The position numbers and the translations under genes are program-made. The notes beneath the pieces are model-generated. The model was not told where the DNA came from, did no database searches, and worked only from the letters and a program-made list of their open reading frames with translations. From assembly GCA_023974075.1 (NCBI GenBank), contig CM043787.1:37041691-37105690 (forward strand): DNA of 64,000 bases, in the 5' to 3' direction. Of this stretch, positions 12,650-25,936 are shown piece after piece (position 1 is the stretch's first letter; each line of letters starts with the position of its first letter). Source of the stretch: Chaenocephalus aceratus (lineage: Eukaryota; Chordata; Actinopteri; Perciformes; Channichthyidae).

Positions 12650-15347
12650 TATATGCATGCAAATATTGTATATATCTATAATCTGCCTTTTATGTACAAA
12701 GTGTTTATTCAAGAAGGGTACATTTAACTGTTTTCCTGTTTAAGCTGCATTTATATTTTATATTATTTTCATTTTTAATCCAGCATTAACATTATTTGTA
12801 ACCTCCTAGAAAAATACGTTCCTTATTTTATTAATGACAATAAATAACCAAATGAAAAAACCTAGAACCAACTAAATGTATTAAACACGAGTGCCATATA
12901 TGGATGATGATTTTGAGTTGAGTTGAGCAAAAATATAAAACGTAGATTGAAGAGATTTAACATTCCTCTGCGCACCATTATAAAACTCAACACTGCCACC
13001 TTTTGGACATGCCAGTGCATGGGATTCCCCTTTAAATCACTGTAGTCCAAATATATAAAAAAAGAATACAGGTGTAAAAAAAAAGGGATTACTAAACATA
13101 ATGTTTGCAAAAAACTCACACATACAAATACATTCATGTAAGTGGCAGTGAATGACAGTGAACCTGGTGTTCTATCCAAACTGATATTATGTCCCACACC
13201 CATAAAAATAACTTTATCTAACCACTAGCCCGGGCGTTGCTGTAGAGTCATATAAACCACTCTGGTACATTGCACTTTATCTCAGTTCAGAGGTCTTCTA
13301 GTTTTACTTGACTCATGTACAACATTAACATACGGCTGTATGGTTGTTTAGTTTCCATGTCACTGTAAGTCCTGTATCGTAAGTGGGTCATAATGGGCTT
13401 TAATGGATCCAAATCTTCATTATCTTTTTATGTAGATTTGTATTATTGTATCTAGGGGATACAGGAGCCCTTATGATGATTGTTATATATTATTTTCTCA
13501 TACATTTGTAGAACAAACTAAGTTCAGTTCAACACTAGTGTGAAGTGATACTGACACATCCAGTCTCGGCAGACTGGCGATGACTGTGTATGACTTGTGA
13601 TTGAGTTTTTGATATAAAACTATTGAATGTTAATGCATTTAGCTTGATTTAGATTTGCATTTAATTTGTGTCCATTAGCCAAGATCCATCATCAAGTATG
13701 ATATCATTTTAGTTTGGGATTCATCCTTAGGTTTGAGTTCCTTACTGTCCTTGCTGATCAAGTGATGACACATGGCAGTTTAATAATTCAATAATAATTA
13801 AATCGCTGGACAGTTAGTGCTGACTTCTTTTGTTGCCTCTTTTGACATCGTGCTGACAAATTACTATTTATTTCCTGTGACCAAAGCCTATAATCATAGT
13901 ATGTCTCTCTCTCTCTCCCTCCACGTGCATGATTTCATAGCGATGTGACTTTGTGTATTTTTAGATTCCTGGGTACACACAATTTAATGATAGGCCAAAT
14001 CAGTTACGTCCCTGCTGCCAAACACTTTCAAAGATGATCGTGCCATTCTTTCAGTTATTTTCATAACCATAGGGAGTTAAACACTTTCTCTATGTTTGTC
14101 CAAACTGTAGCTATGAGTTTCCACTGTTTCAAATTCCGTGGAAAAAATCTTTCTGACAGTCTTCCTGTTTCATGTGGATATGTGATGTCATATATACTAT
14201 AATAAGGGCAAAAATGCTGTAAATAATTATGTTAACAATAACATCAAAATCATAATAATGACACAATTTTGAAATACGGAATGATATATTTTTCTACTGC
14301 TTAAGGAAGGTTAACTGTTTATAAAATACATACAAACGAAATCAACGAAACACTCAGTTGTATTGCCAGTCACTGCGTCTTCCAGTAAAGGGGTACATGG
14401 ATTTATCTACTTGCAAGTTAACACAACACTATGTGTGTGGCTCCAACAGAACTCAAATGGAGCCCTATTGTTTCTATTTCCATTATGTTGCCTTGTCATC
14501 TGTTTGGGCCTACCTGGCACAGCAGTGGCCCGTTCCCTGGGGTACAGCCACAGCAGAGCGAGACTAATACACAAACGAAGGGAGAGCTCATTAGTCATGA
14601 CAGAAGAAAGTGGCAAACCTAATTTAGCTGCTTTTGTCCCTTTGAAGTTATTGATGATGCAGAGATGAGAGATCTGCATGGAGAGGATCCGGGGCACTGT
14701 GAAGAGAACCTCTCAAACCTAAGTAAGAAGTGATGTGGTTGAAGATCAACACAGGTTGTTTGAGACTGGAAACTTAAAAAAAAAAAATTATTTAAAAGGT
14801 CAATCTCATTGTTATGAAGGTTTAGTCCTTTGTAAAACTAGAATATTTTTTGGAAAACAGAAGAATATGTTTGAGTATACTGTAGCACACATGGTGTTCT
14901 CGTTGTGATTGCTGATTATGTTAGGGGCCCTTCAATGTTTTGAAACGACAAAATAAAATGTTATTTTGAATAGACTACATAATGTGTTTTATAATTGTTT
15001 TTGCCATACAAGATGACTTCTGGTTTAATTTTGGAGTGGTGCAGTGTTAGTCAACAGGGTTAGTTTAGTCTAACCAGCCTCTTGTCAGCTCATTCACGTA
15101 TACAGTATTGTAAGGACTGTAAATCTCTCACTTTCTTTGACAAATACTCCTGATAAATCTTTGAGTCTTAACAGTTGTTGGTTGTTTCACTCTGAAATTG
15201 GCAAGTGTTTTGATCAACTCGCTTTTCTTTTTATGTACACTTTTGATGTCCTTAGCTTTCAGTTATCTTCCCAGAAAATACTTTAAAACATAAACAAATG
15301 TAATCCTTTAACCTAAACTCAGCAGTAACAAGAAGTTTGACTTTTAT

Positions 15348-15411
<64 letters not shown>

Positions 15412-16700
15412 GGTTCCATTTATAAAGCACTAAATATTTGATTTCAAATCCCGAAGTGCTAATTAGATTAGACTCTTAGTTGTTGTATCAGTCTTAACTC
15501 GTCTCATTCTGGTGAGTGATAGAGGCAACTGAGTGGAAAGAGCAGAGGTCAGGACGTTGTTTGCTATATGTCTGTTAGACTCTCTCTGTTTGTGTGAAAG
15601 TGTGGCAGTGTGTGGTGGGTGCTGCTTAGTCCCAGTCAGGGCTCGATAAGGCCATCTAATCAGCGTTTTTACATACCTACACTTTTGTAAACAGCCCTTA
15701 ACCTGAGCCTTTTTTTGACTGTATTAATGTCTGCATTGTTGGATACCTGAAAGTTGATAGCACATGCAAACACACTGGGAATGCAGGTAAAATAATTGAG
15801 TTACATATTGTAAATATGAAAAAAACATGATTTGAGCACTACTTTTAACTTTTAGATGAACAAAAAAGAAACAATACCCGTGCTTTAAATCTCTTCTAAC
15901 GTGTAGGGCTCTGGAATGCTCGGGGGCAGTGCAATTTCATCAACAGTTTAGTGAGAACAACAAAGCTGGAATACCAATTTTCACCCCACCAACAGAATGT
16001 GGGCACAGCCATGTCATAATTACCTTAATCCATTAGTCAGAAGGAGGGTGAGGCTGCGAAGGGTGCTACAGAGGACAGAGCAGACAAAGCAAGGTCAGGA
16101 AGAGAGCAGTTAGTCTGAGGTGGATTTTGGATGGCCTCTTTGACACTGGTCGGAAGTATTTGGAAGCTTACAACTAGTGGGCTTTGTATGACTGGAGAAG
16201 TGTAGGGTACAACCCCGAGCTGGGGTCAGTTCTGTGGCTTGAGGGTGAGGAACCAGCAGTAAAGCAGTGAATGTGTTACAGTGCTGTGAACAGCCTAGTC
16301 ACACGTGTTTTCTAGACTGTCTCAGTGTCACATGACCAGGGGTGACACAGAGTTTTGAGGTTTAATCTGTCATATTTATTCCGCTTCCCCCTCCAGCTGA
16401 ATATTTGTCAAGTTAAATAACATGGTTGCTAATTAATACTGTGAGGCCTGTAAATGTAGGCTACTCTGTTCACCACATTTAGAGTAATCGAAGAAGACTA
16501 GTCAATATTGCACAATAATTGGCAGAGTGGCTTGCATATTAGCTATAATTACATTCACATGAACATAATGTATTGGTTTGCTGTCATGTGTAAGGTTAAT
16601 GGGTATAGCAGTTTAATGGTATAATAACTGTTGGATAGTTTTCTAGGGTTATCTCCTTTGGACGCCCTCGTTGCTTTCACACGACTTAGACTTTCATCTC
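12649..16700. other. Non-coding DNA upstream of maf
   Basis: No gene is recognisable. The stretch is AT-rich unique sequence with an AAT microsatellite at 15349-15410. Short frames around 14.36-14.70 kb overlap on both strands without domain signatures and are read as chance. Confidence 0.55.
15349..15410. repeat. (AAT)n microsatellite
   Basis: A perfect trinucleotide tract, about 20 units of AAT/ATT. Confidence 0.96.
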
Positions 16701-16708
16701 TGTGTGTG

Positions 16709-16850
16709 CAGTGTTTCCCACAGAATTTGATTCTATTTGTGGGGGCACCGCACCGCACCCCCCCGGCAAGAAAAGCCAAAGGCCCCTTAACCTATTCGGG
16801 TGGCCCACGCACCCCCCCCCCCTAAAATAAGAAAATACATGCGAGTTCAT
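16709..16850. mobile_element. Terminal fragment of a hAT-like fish DNA transposon
   Basis: Begins CAGTGTTTCCCACAGAA, which I recognise as a common terminal sequence of a fish DNA-transposon family, probably hAT. It runs into C-rich sequence (12-13 Cs near 16810) and then ordinary DNA. No matching GGGAAACACTG end follows, so it appears truncated. The family assignment is from memory. Confidence 0.45.
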
Positions 16851-16957
16851 GGCTACTGTACACAACGTTCTTGTTGCTCTGTGTTGCGTTGTTAATGAGT
16901 GAGACACACCGGAGTTGAGGATCTGTGGGGTTTATTCTCCCAAAAATATAATTTACA

Positions 16958-17143
16958 ATTTAGGCATTTAGCAGACGCCTTATTCCAAAGCGACTTACAA
17001 TGACCAATTACAGGGACATTCTCCCTGGAGTAACTGAGAGCTAAGTGCCTTACTCAAGGGCACACTATTGGTGGTGTTCCAGGTGGGATTTGAACACGCA
17101 ACCTTCCAATCATCAGCCCACCTCACTATCCATTCGACCACCA
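16958..17143 (-). mobile_element. tRNA-derived SINE (teleost type)
   Basis: Read on the minus strand, the element starts with an A-box-like stretch (GGTCGAATGGATAGTGAGG) and a B-box-like stretch (GTGTTCAAATCCC). It ends with the body AAGTCGCTTTGGAATAAGG then CGTCTGCTAAATGCC, a 3' segment dispersed widely in fish genomes. The tRNA-like head plus this conserved tail identifies a Pol III SINE. Length is about 186 bp. The boxes have diverged, so it is an old copy. Confidence 0.75.
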
Positions 17144-17350
17144 AAATAAAAAATAAATACAAAACCTTTAAACTTGTGTATGGCAGTGTTTCCAAGCATT
17201 TTTATGTATTTGAGTTGTTTGAGTTTTGGTAGTGCACATTTTATTTTCCTAGATTTAGTCAACTCTACATAATGACACATTTAATTATTGCGAGAGAGTA
17301 AAGATTTTAAATGGCATCATTTGTTTTGTATGTGTTTGAGTAGTAAACTA

Positions 17351-17987
17351 AGGCCCCGTCCACATGGAGATGATATCAGTTGAATCCGCTAACGTTCTCT
17401 ATCGTATAGACGTTTCGTCCACACGAGGCCGAAACGGAAACGCGGATTCGGAGGCCGAATCCGAATCCACTTCGAATCCGGCACCCAACGCTTGCGGCTC
17501 CGTGTGTACGCGCTATACGATCGTTTCCTGAAAATGATGACGCCATAGCCCCGCCTCTCCCCACCTCTCTTGCTCACCCCCGCTTCACCCGCGTCATTGC
17601 TGATGCATTTCGCCAACAACAACAACAATGGTGGATCACAGGGTTGCGTTCGTGCTCCAGACGCTACTGACCATGATACAGATTTCAGTGAAAAAATGTA
17701 CAGCTCCTCTACCACAACCATCAGCAACAATAATAATATTATATAATATAATAATAATAATAATCTTCATCGGTCTTATTTGCTGCTTTTGATGTATTTT
17801 GTGGCAGAAGTACAGCGCCACTTACAGGCCCGGGATATGTACTACAGCGTCTCTAGCAGGTCGAGCGGTCTCGTGTGGACGGACACGTTTTTTGAGCCGA
17901 TTCCGTGTGGACGGAAGACTTTTTTGATAACGAATTCGGTTCGTTTTCGTTTTTTGTCTCCGTTTCGTCTCCGTGTGGACGGGGCCT
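17351..17987. mobile_element. Non-autonomous DNA transposon (MITE-like), 637 bp, CGTCCAC termini
   Basis: Ends are inverted repeats: AGGCCCCGTCCACATGGAGA at the left and the complement of AGGCCCCGTCCACACGGAGA at the right. AAACT flanks both sides (17345-17349 and 17988-17992), offset by one base at the left. Nothing resembling a transposase is inside. The interior is rich in CG around 17.4-17.55 kb and holds an ATA/ATT-rich stretch near 17.73-17.76 kb. It also has a core at 17797-17871 that recurs in inverse orientation at 27560-27634. A hAT class is possible. Confidence 0.75.
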
Positions 17988-20029
17988 AAACTGGTTCAAA
18001 AATGCTTTGTGCAATAATGAAAATCTGTATGAACACTACTTAATATGTTAGCCAACACTTCTCTTTGAAACTGGCTAAAAAGAAAAACATATTAAATATA
18101 AAAGGCAGATTGTGTGTAAGGGATAGTCTGTTAGCTTGCAATTTATTGTGTGTTGATGCTTTAATAAAATTGTGTCCACCTCCTTAAATGTTACAATAGG
18201 AATTGCAGCAATGCACAGTATGCAGGAGTTGTCTCCTCCTACACAGACCTTTGGCAACTTTCTAGCCTCCACCCCCAGCTGCTGCCATGCCCTTGAGCTA
18301 CTGTAGCCTGGAACTGTCTTTTCACAATTGCAGAGAGTCTGTGAGCTAATTACAGAAAGATCCAATATAAATATCACACAATACTTGTTAGCCTTCCTAG
18401 AAATGCCTTGTAAAACTCATTGCCCTGTTGGCTAAAGTTGAGCTCATGAAAATGTGTTGAAAAAAGGAAAAATAAGTGGTGGTGAGCTGTGTGTATTTGG
18501 ATAGTGGTGGTGGGGGAAGATAAGACATCAATCTTACAGTATATCCACATGTATAGTGAACACAGGGCCAATGATTAATTTATTGTTGTTTTTAACTCCA
18601 AGATATCCCCTTATCTATGATGTTTTGTCATTCATTCCACATCTCTTACAGAGTCCATCTCTTCATTGTATTTGACACAATATTTGTCAAATATGCCAAT
18701 GCAGGCCATTGACACAGTGAAGACGTATGAGCAATGGCTGTTAGCTAAACCACATAAGCACAAAAACAAACCACACACACAAAAGTTTCAGCATTCTTTA
18801 AAAGGTTCATAATCTGCCCCAAAGATGTATACTATTCCTATACAAGAAAGAGTAGATAGTATCATAATTATTAGAAAAGTAATTACTATAATTTTTTGTT
18901 GGTTTGAGAGTTCAGCAGACTGATGAAGATGGATGAACATTGTGTATGGTTGATCAGGAAACTGTTGATGACCCTCATTTTGTTCTCATATTATATATAT
19001 CTCTAATTATTGTTCACATTATGCGTTAACAAGTAAATAGGAACACACAAGCAGACACAATGACACAAACCAACTCCCAAATGCATGCATGGCTACACAA
19101 ATGCTTATAAGGGGACGCACATGCGCATGCTCATAGCCTAATGAGATATTTTCTGACCTTTCTTCATGTTCCCCTGGAGAATATTGATGAATCCCCTTTT
19201 AAAAATAACTCTCGGCTTGTAGGGTCATTAAATGATTTACAGTTATTTCACCAAAACATAATTATTACATTTATTATGTTGGACTGTACAGTGTTGGGCC
19301 ATTGTTGTAGGAGGTGGACCTTTAAACACAATAGCGGCGATTACAAGTTGACTTTTCATGAATACACTTTACTTATGTTCCACTCAGAAGTTAACATCAA
19401 AATAAAAATGTTTACAGCTTTAAGAGCCTGCATTAGCCACTATAAAATAAAACTGTTACATTTATGGCACATTGTCTGACGAGTGAAAAAAAACCTATTC
19501 GAGAAAAAAGGAGAGAACACAAAGTTTTATTGTGCTCTCGGGCTAATTATTTTCAACTTTCCCACGATATCATGCAGCTTTGAATCTCTTGTCCTGAATT
19601 TCAAACGCTTCTTATTGAAGGATTTGCAATGACATTTAAGAAAACCTTTGTCTCAATGAAACGTGCGGATGAATTTTGTCCCCTCTCAGATCATTTCTAT
19701 TAACCGTGTCAAATCAGATAGAATCTAACATAGTGAGCTAAGTAAGTACGGATAATGTCACATTTGGTCTAATGGCAAAAAGACTAATCACCACATTCAA
19801 ATTGCAACATTGTGGAATCATCTTTATCAGAGCTATTTCTGACCTGCAAATGTTCGTCACTTGCTTCCCTGTACCGCCAACACAATTACCAATAGTACCA
19901 AGGCCTTTGTGTGTTTGAATCCTGCAGTCTGTATTCATTCCTTATAATAATATCTTATCAATTGTTATTCTGCTAAACCGGTTAAAATGTCATCTGACTG
20001 TGATTGTGAACATGGCCCTTCAAACACTC

Positions 20030-20290
20030 CCAGTGCGTGAGGCACTTAATGTTCATTTGAGCCCTGTGTTGAGCACTCGGCATTAAAAACCCGACAGAAG
20101 CCCAAATGAAAATGATTTAAATGAACTCATTTGAGTAACATTTAATTACCATTGGAGCGTAATTGAATGTTTCTCTGAAGTGCTGAGTGATTCCTAATGA
20201 AATGAGAAAGACTGGGGAGATACTGACGAGGCTCGGCACAGATGCTGATAGTCAGGACCATTCTCAGCCTACAGTACGATAAAGAAAATA
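20030..20290. promoter_or_regulatory. Candidate conserved non-coding block
   Basis: A repeat-free stretch of balanced composition about 8.2 kb upstream of maf. It contains TTTAATTACC and several ATTTAAAT or CATTTGAG-like strings typical of developmental enhancers. There is no coding signal. The call is by appearance only. Confidence 0.25.
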
Positions 20291-21178
20291 TCAGAGATGC
20301 ATCCACTGAATAAATAAATCCATCAGTGCTAAATTATCCTGAAAAGTGCTTAGAAAACTAATCAGAAAGCACACGTTTTAGTTATTTCTTGTATTTTTTT
20401 AATAATGAACTTCAATCATCATTCACAATATAATGTAAAGTCATATCAATTCAAAAATGTAGGTAGCTGTTTAGGTTGAGTAAATATGTTATTGTAGAAA
20501 GAAGACATATCGTTTTTCACATATACCTGAAGGATAGAGATACGAGATGGGTGAGTAAGGGGTGAGACAATGTTTACAGGGCAGGTGCTGCTTGTCCAGT
20601 AAAATCCCCTTCCTCTGGACACATGTTGTTAAGCATAGAGAAGCATTGGCCCTACCATTATAGCCTGCATATTTCATGGCTTTTGGAAATTCCCACATGG
20701 AAACATCCTCACACCTGCACCATCCATTACTTGGGTTCCCCTTCTGCCTCTGCTGTCCAAGTGTGTATTTGTGCATGTGTTTGAGAGGTAGATAGACACA
20801 CTGAGTGCCATGTGTATGCAAGTACATATGTGTCTGTGTTTACGAGTTGCAGAAGCTGCAGCTGCTCCTCCCGTTGTCCTCTCGGTTTCAGGAGTTTTTA
20901 TTTTTCGGGCTTTCTTATTTTCTTACTTTCATCTCCTGTCTCTGTTGAGCTTTTCCGAGAGAGCCTAGCTAGTTGTCATTTGTCGAAGTCTATTTTGTAT
21001 TTGTAACAGTGCTTCAACATAAAGCAAGCGGAAGCTGGTTGGTTAAATGCTGGTAACGCTATTATAAGGTTAAATCTAGAGTATACAAGCTTGCAGTCTG
21101 TATGGTGAGAGCATTTCCTGCAGAACAATGAGTCTCCAAGCTTGTCTGACAGAGACACAGAGGCAGATAGGGGCAGCG

Positions 21179-21180
<2 letters not shown>

Positions 21181-21225
<45 letters not shown>

Positions 21226-21234
21226 TAGAGAGAG
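21181..21234. repeat. (GA)n microsatellite, imperfect
   Basis: A GA-dinucleotide tract of about 54 bp with a few A or T interruptions. Leu-Ser frames on the minus strand are its translation. Confidence 0.9.
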
Positions 21235-24200
21235 ATCATCATTGCACAATGTGTGCTTTTGCAACTAACTGGATAATCTAACATTTCTTAAATTGCAAAC
21301 AACACATGATGATAATTCGATTTGACGAGTCGATGTAGTGATTAGTATTTCCGAACATATTGATACCCTTTACCTTGTGACGCATGGCTTTACACACACA
21401 CGGTGCAGTAAAACGTAGCTTATTGTTAAAAAACATACTCTGCAGTGGCTGGCCTACATCAATACAATGGAAAAAACAATTAATTGAAAGTAATACCCAC
21501 TCAAATACATTTGAATACTTGCCAACCTCATGACAAATATTTGAAAGACACATATTTAGACGCGTTATTGAAAAGTTACCAAATCCAACAACAGTTCTGA
21601 ACAGCAATTTTCCAAGCAATTGCGTGCAATACTGAAGAGCTGTTGGGGAAAACACAATTGCAGCAAGATGCTAGGTCACATGTGATAGGTATTGATGTGA
21701 CTGTAGGTGTGTCACGTAGTGTATGGCAGATGGAAATGTACGGACAATCTTAAATTTCTTAGAAGCACACGTACGTATGCATCTATGGTCTGACCTTATC
21801 CCCCACAGAAGCACACACACATGAATGGGAACATCTCACAAGTATACTGTGCATGTATACAATGATAACTATGTATTTACAAGACAGACATCACATGGTT
21901 GTTAAAAAACGTAAGTGACTTCATGGAGACATATAGGCACTAAATTGGCTAATAAAAGCTGATAATCTTAATTGTGGTTCGTGACTCCAGACTTCTGCCA
22001 TTGGAGGGCACCGGGACAATGACACCCAGTAGTCAGAGCGCATCCTCTAACCAGGCTGACATTCCAAACAGCAATTACAGCACCGGGCCCACCGATCCAG
22101 ACCAAAACACCTCCCCACAAAAACAATGGCCGTCACTGTTTGCACTCAAGGGAAACACTATTTGGACTCTCTTCATTCTTCTGTCTGCTCTTCCCCACTG
22201 CTCCTTGTCCAATTGTGTTATTAACCCGTTCATTAGAAGAATCATAGCATGTTCTCAAATTAATGTAAAGACCATAACGGGTTAGGTCATGGCAGTGTGC
22301 TATCATTGAATACTCTATAGTCTTTTTGTTTTTTTGTTCATTTAAATGTGTTTTTAGAATTGAACTATTAGTATGTGCCTACAGTTCCGTGACTTTTGCA
22401 TGAGTTGGTGGGGAGGGGGCGTGTGAACATTAAAAACATCATAACAAAACATATTTGCCAGTTCATCTGCACATGGATAATGTCTACCTTTCCCAGACAT
22501 GTTCTGTTATTTTTTGTTTCTTCAAGACATAAAACTAAAAAGGTAAATGCTATTCAAATGCTTGTAATAGATACACACAGCCATTATTCACCCCATGTAA
22601 TGATGTGTGAATGGCCTGCTTGGCAACTTTGTGAGCAAACCTGGTTTGTAATTCAGTGTGCAATGAAATATCCCACTTGGAAATGGAAATAACATTAGTA
22701 CTTCTCAGGGTCCAGAGAAATGTGTTGTACCACATGCTGTTGACCAGGGATGGTCAACAACTCCCACAATTGAGTTGAGTGTGGTGATGTTTAAATAATG
22801 AGCCATAACTGTTAACTATTAACACGGTCATCTTTTGGCTGCCCTGATCAATCCCGATCAATGAGTAAACTGATTTGATAAGTGCTTGGCCACAAACAAA
22901 GTAAAAATGCAATAAAGCTAACATGTCTGTCACCTTTCATGTTGCACTGCATCACAAATTGATGGAATATGCGTGTTTGTTGGAGGCTGCTTTGTAAACC
23001 ATCTGCAGCAAAGCTAGCTCACTGCTGGGCTGTGCAAGAACCAAGTCTTGTGCAACGCTCCCTCAAAAGAACATTTGTTCACCATCTGTGACTGCTGCTC
23101 CCACTCCATGCAGAGTTGAAGCAGAGAGGCAGTACTGCTCACTTTCTTACAATTCAGATGGAGATGTTGCTGTTGGAATGTTTTTAAACCTTCTCCCTCT
23201 CACAAAAATATATAAAATGAAACGATAAATCAACTCTATCTATGACAAGGAATCCCCCAGCCACTCTGGGATCATGAAAACATAATCATTGCTTAAATTA
23301 AACACTTTTTTATCACCAAGACCCCTGGCCATTAGAGTGTGTTTTGATGACAGCTATGTGTTTCCTGTTGCGCCCCATTCAGGCCGCAGCTGGCTGTTTA
23401 ATGTATTAGTCTGGGTTGGAAATATTGCAAGGGTGCCAGGTAGACTCACATGTCCACACACAGGCTCACTGACAAACCACAACTAGAATGGCAAGAGAAG
23501 GGATCCATTAAAGACCACTATATTTAATTTAATAAAAGTGTTCGTGATTAAATGTCCAATGGAGTAGGATATCGATTTTGCATGTATGCTTGTGGGATTG
23601 TGACTCAGACTTGCATGACGTTGCAGCAACATCAACACAGAGAGCTAAAGCAGGCATGCCTCTTCTCTGTTAGCTTTCTCTCTTTCAGCACACTCACATT
23701 CATGTCCAATCTACACTGTGTCATTGTCCAGCGCTGTGGGATCTATCAGCGTGTTCCTTTCTCTCCTATTTTGTTTGTTTAAGCGGGGGGCCAGAGGTTG
23801 GCTTGTGTATGTAGGTGGAGTTTAGAAAATATGACGGGTTTAAAACTGCCTAGAGACATTTCGCTGTAGTCCAATTGGAGGCTGTGCTTGGACCAAACAC
23901 ATAGCCTGTTGGACAGTGTACTGTAAATGCTAGTTCAGTTGGCGAATAATTTACTTATACTGGACTAAGTACACATTATGTATTCTGTGTTTTGTTCTGT
24001 GGATTGACCAGGAATTGGGGTTTTGATTTACAAAACCTACATCCAATAAACGTCACGCATGCTGATAATTGAATTGGCAAAGCCAACAACCAAAGTTCAG
24101 TCATACTTCAATTTATTGATTCTTTGATAGTGTGAGTTTAGTAAGATTGTTGTTGTTGTTTGTTGTGGCTCGGTGAGAATACAATCGTATTTATTTGTTG

Positions 24201-25479
24201 TTAACTGTTTTTGAATGTATTAAAGTCTGCCTAACCTGTGACAAAAGTACCATGGAGATGTTTGCCTTACTAAGTTTTCTACGCCAGAATACATCTTTCC
24301 CTTCTCATTATCCACAATTCCTTTTTATATTGTTACAATTCCATTACTCAACCTTTGAATGAAGAACTCAATTACCCAGAGTGAAGCTTAATCGCCCTGT
24401 GCCAATCATAATGTGCTAATGCAAGTAGTAAAGGACCTTAAAGGGAAGGCTATGATGTCCAATTCATTGGCAGGACTACAAGTCTTCACATGTCCTGAAA
24501 TCTGCTCTGAAACAGAACAGTAGAAACCCTACAGTACCTGAATCTAAAATCCATTAATTTGTTTTCAAGAAAAAATGTGATCAAAGTATATTCTGAACAC
24601 CAACATCAGCTCCAGACAGAATAACACACTCTGTCTCACCTTAAAAAACAAATGTTCCTCCAGCAATGATGGCACAGCTGATAATGGGACATGTTCACAC
24701 ACAGATCCAAGGTGGCAATATAACAAGACCCTTTAACAATTATACTAAATATAATTTGTCTGTGTGACACGATTCTCACAAAGTGGCCTATATCATGTCC
24801 ATACAATGATCACGCTCTAGTCATATTTTTCAAAGCTCTTCATAAACATACTGAGTACTGACTGACATACTGTATATACTGTGTCATACACTATGGAGTC
24901 ATGTAGGGTATTTGCTCAAGGGCAGGGTAACAGTCAAAGGCAACTAAATCTGAAATTTGGGCCAGAGGTGCAGGGCTAGGAAAGGACGCCCAATCTGGTT
25001 TAATGAGAGGTCAAAGGTCCTTCTGGGTCAAGTACCCTGCCTTGGGAATACATGTTAAACACACTCCCCAGGGGGAAAAAAGGACAGCACAATGTCTGAC
25101 AAGATCAACAGTGCTGGCCTAATTAGAACAAACACAGACGTCGAGGACCAGCCATATCTCCGAAGAGCAAATGGAACAAAGAGAATCTCCTCGTGTGTTG
25201 TTATTGTTTTTAAATAAACTTATTTCCTTGAATTATTTTCTCCTTTCCAGTTAGTGCTATAGTATTCACCACCAACAAGGATTTACCGTCTGGAGTGTAA
25301 TTTGGAGAAGCTCCTTGAGGAAACAACCTCCTCAGGGGGAAAGACAATTAGTCCTTCAACAAACAGCACGGATCAGTTGCTTTAATTAAACACCCTCCCC
25401 CATCATTGCCCCATCCCTCTTCCCTCCCATTCCCTCCCCTCTCTTTTATCTCTACTTGTTCTCCTTTCTTTAATGCGAA

Positions 25480-25810
25480 AGAGTCTGGATTTTAATCCTA
25501 GGCCAGATGACACCCTAATAATTTGTTGTGTGGCTTTGTGAGCTCCTAACCAGTGGATTAGATGGATATTGGTCTGTGGAGTAGTTTGTGGAGTTATCGC
25601 TAACAGGATTTACCATCTACTGAGTATATCAAAGGCAGAGTCCTGCGCTAAGCACTGTGCACTTCACCAAATTAAAAAGTGACCCACAGGTGGGCTCTCT
25701 GCCTGTTTGTGCCGATGGGCCATGACGCTAATTGCTTTCTAACTCTGTTACGAGTGCCATCAAATTAAACTCGTCAATTAGAGTGAAGAGGGGTGTATGG
25801 AAGGTCTGAG
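25480..25810. promoter_or_regulatory. Candidate conserved non-coding block
   Basis: About 330 bp of complex, repeat-free sequence with several homeodomain-type cores (CTAATAATTTG, GCTAATTGC, GTCAATTAGAG) and no open frame. It lies about 14 kb upstream of maf. Conservation cannot be tested here. Confidence 0.3.
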
Positions 25811-25891
25811 AGCTTATCCCACTGATCACTGCTGTGTGCTTTACTACTGTCATTATTGCACACTGGGCATTGAGTCAGACACAGAGTGAAA

Positions 25892-25896
<5 letters not shown>

Positions 25897-25934
<38 letters not shown>
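25897..25934. repeat. (CT)n microsatellite
   Basis: A perfect CT dinucleotide run of about 38 bp. Confidence 0.95.

Positions 25935-25936
<2 letters not shown>

Noticed and set aside
12408..12712. Two minus-strand frames rich in YLSI
   Set aside because: Translations of the GATA/TATC microsatellite.
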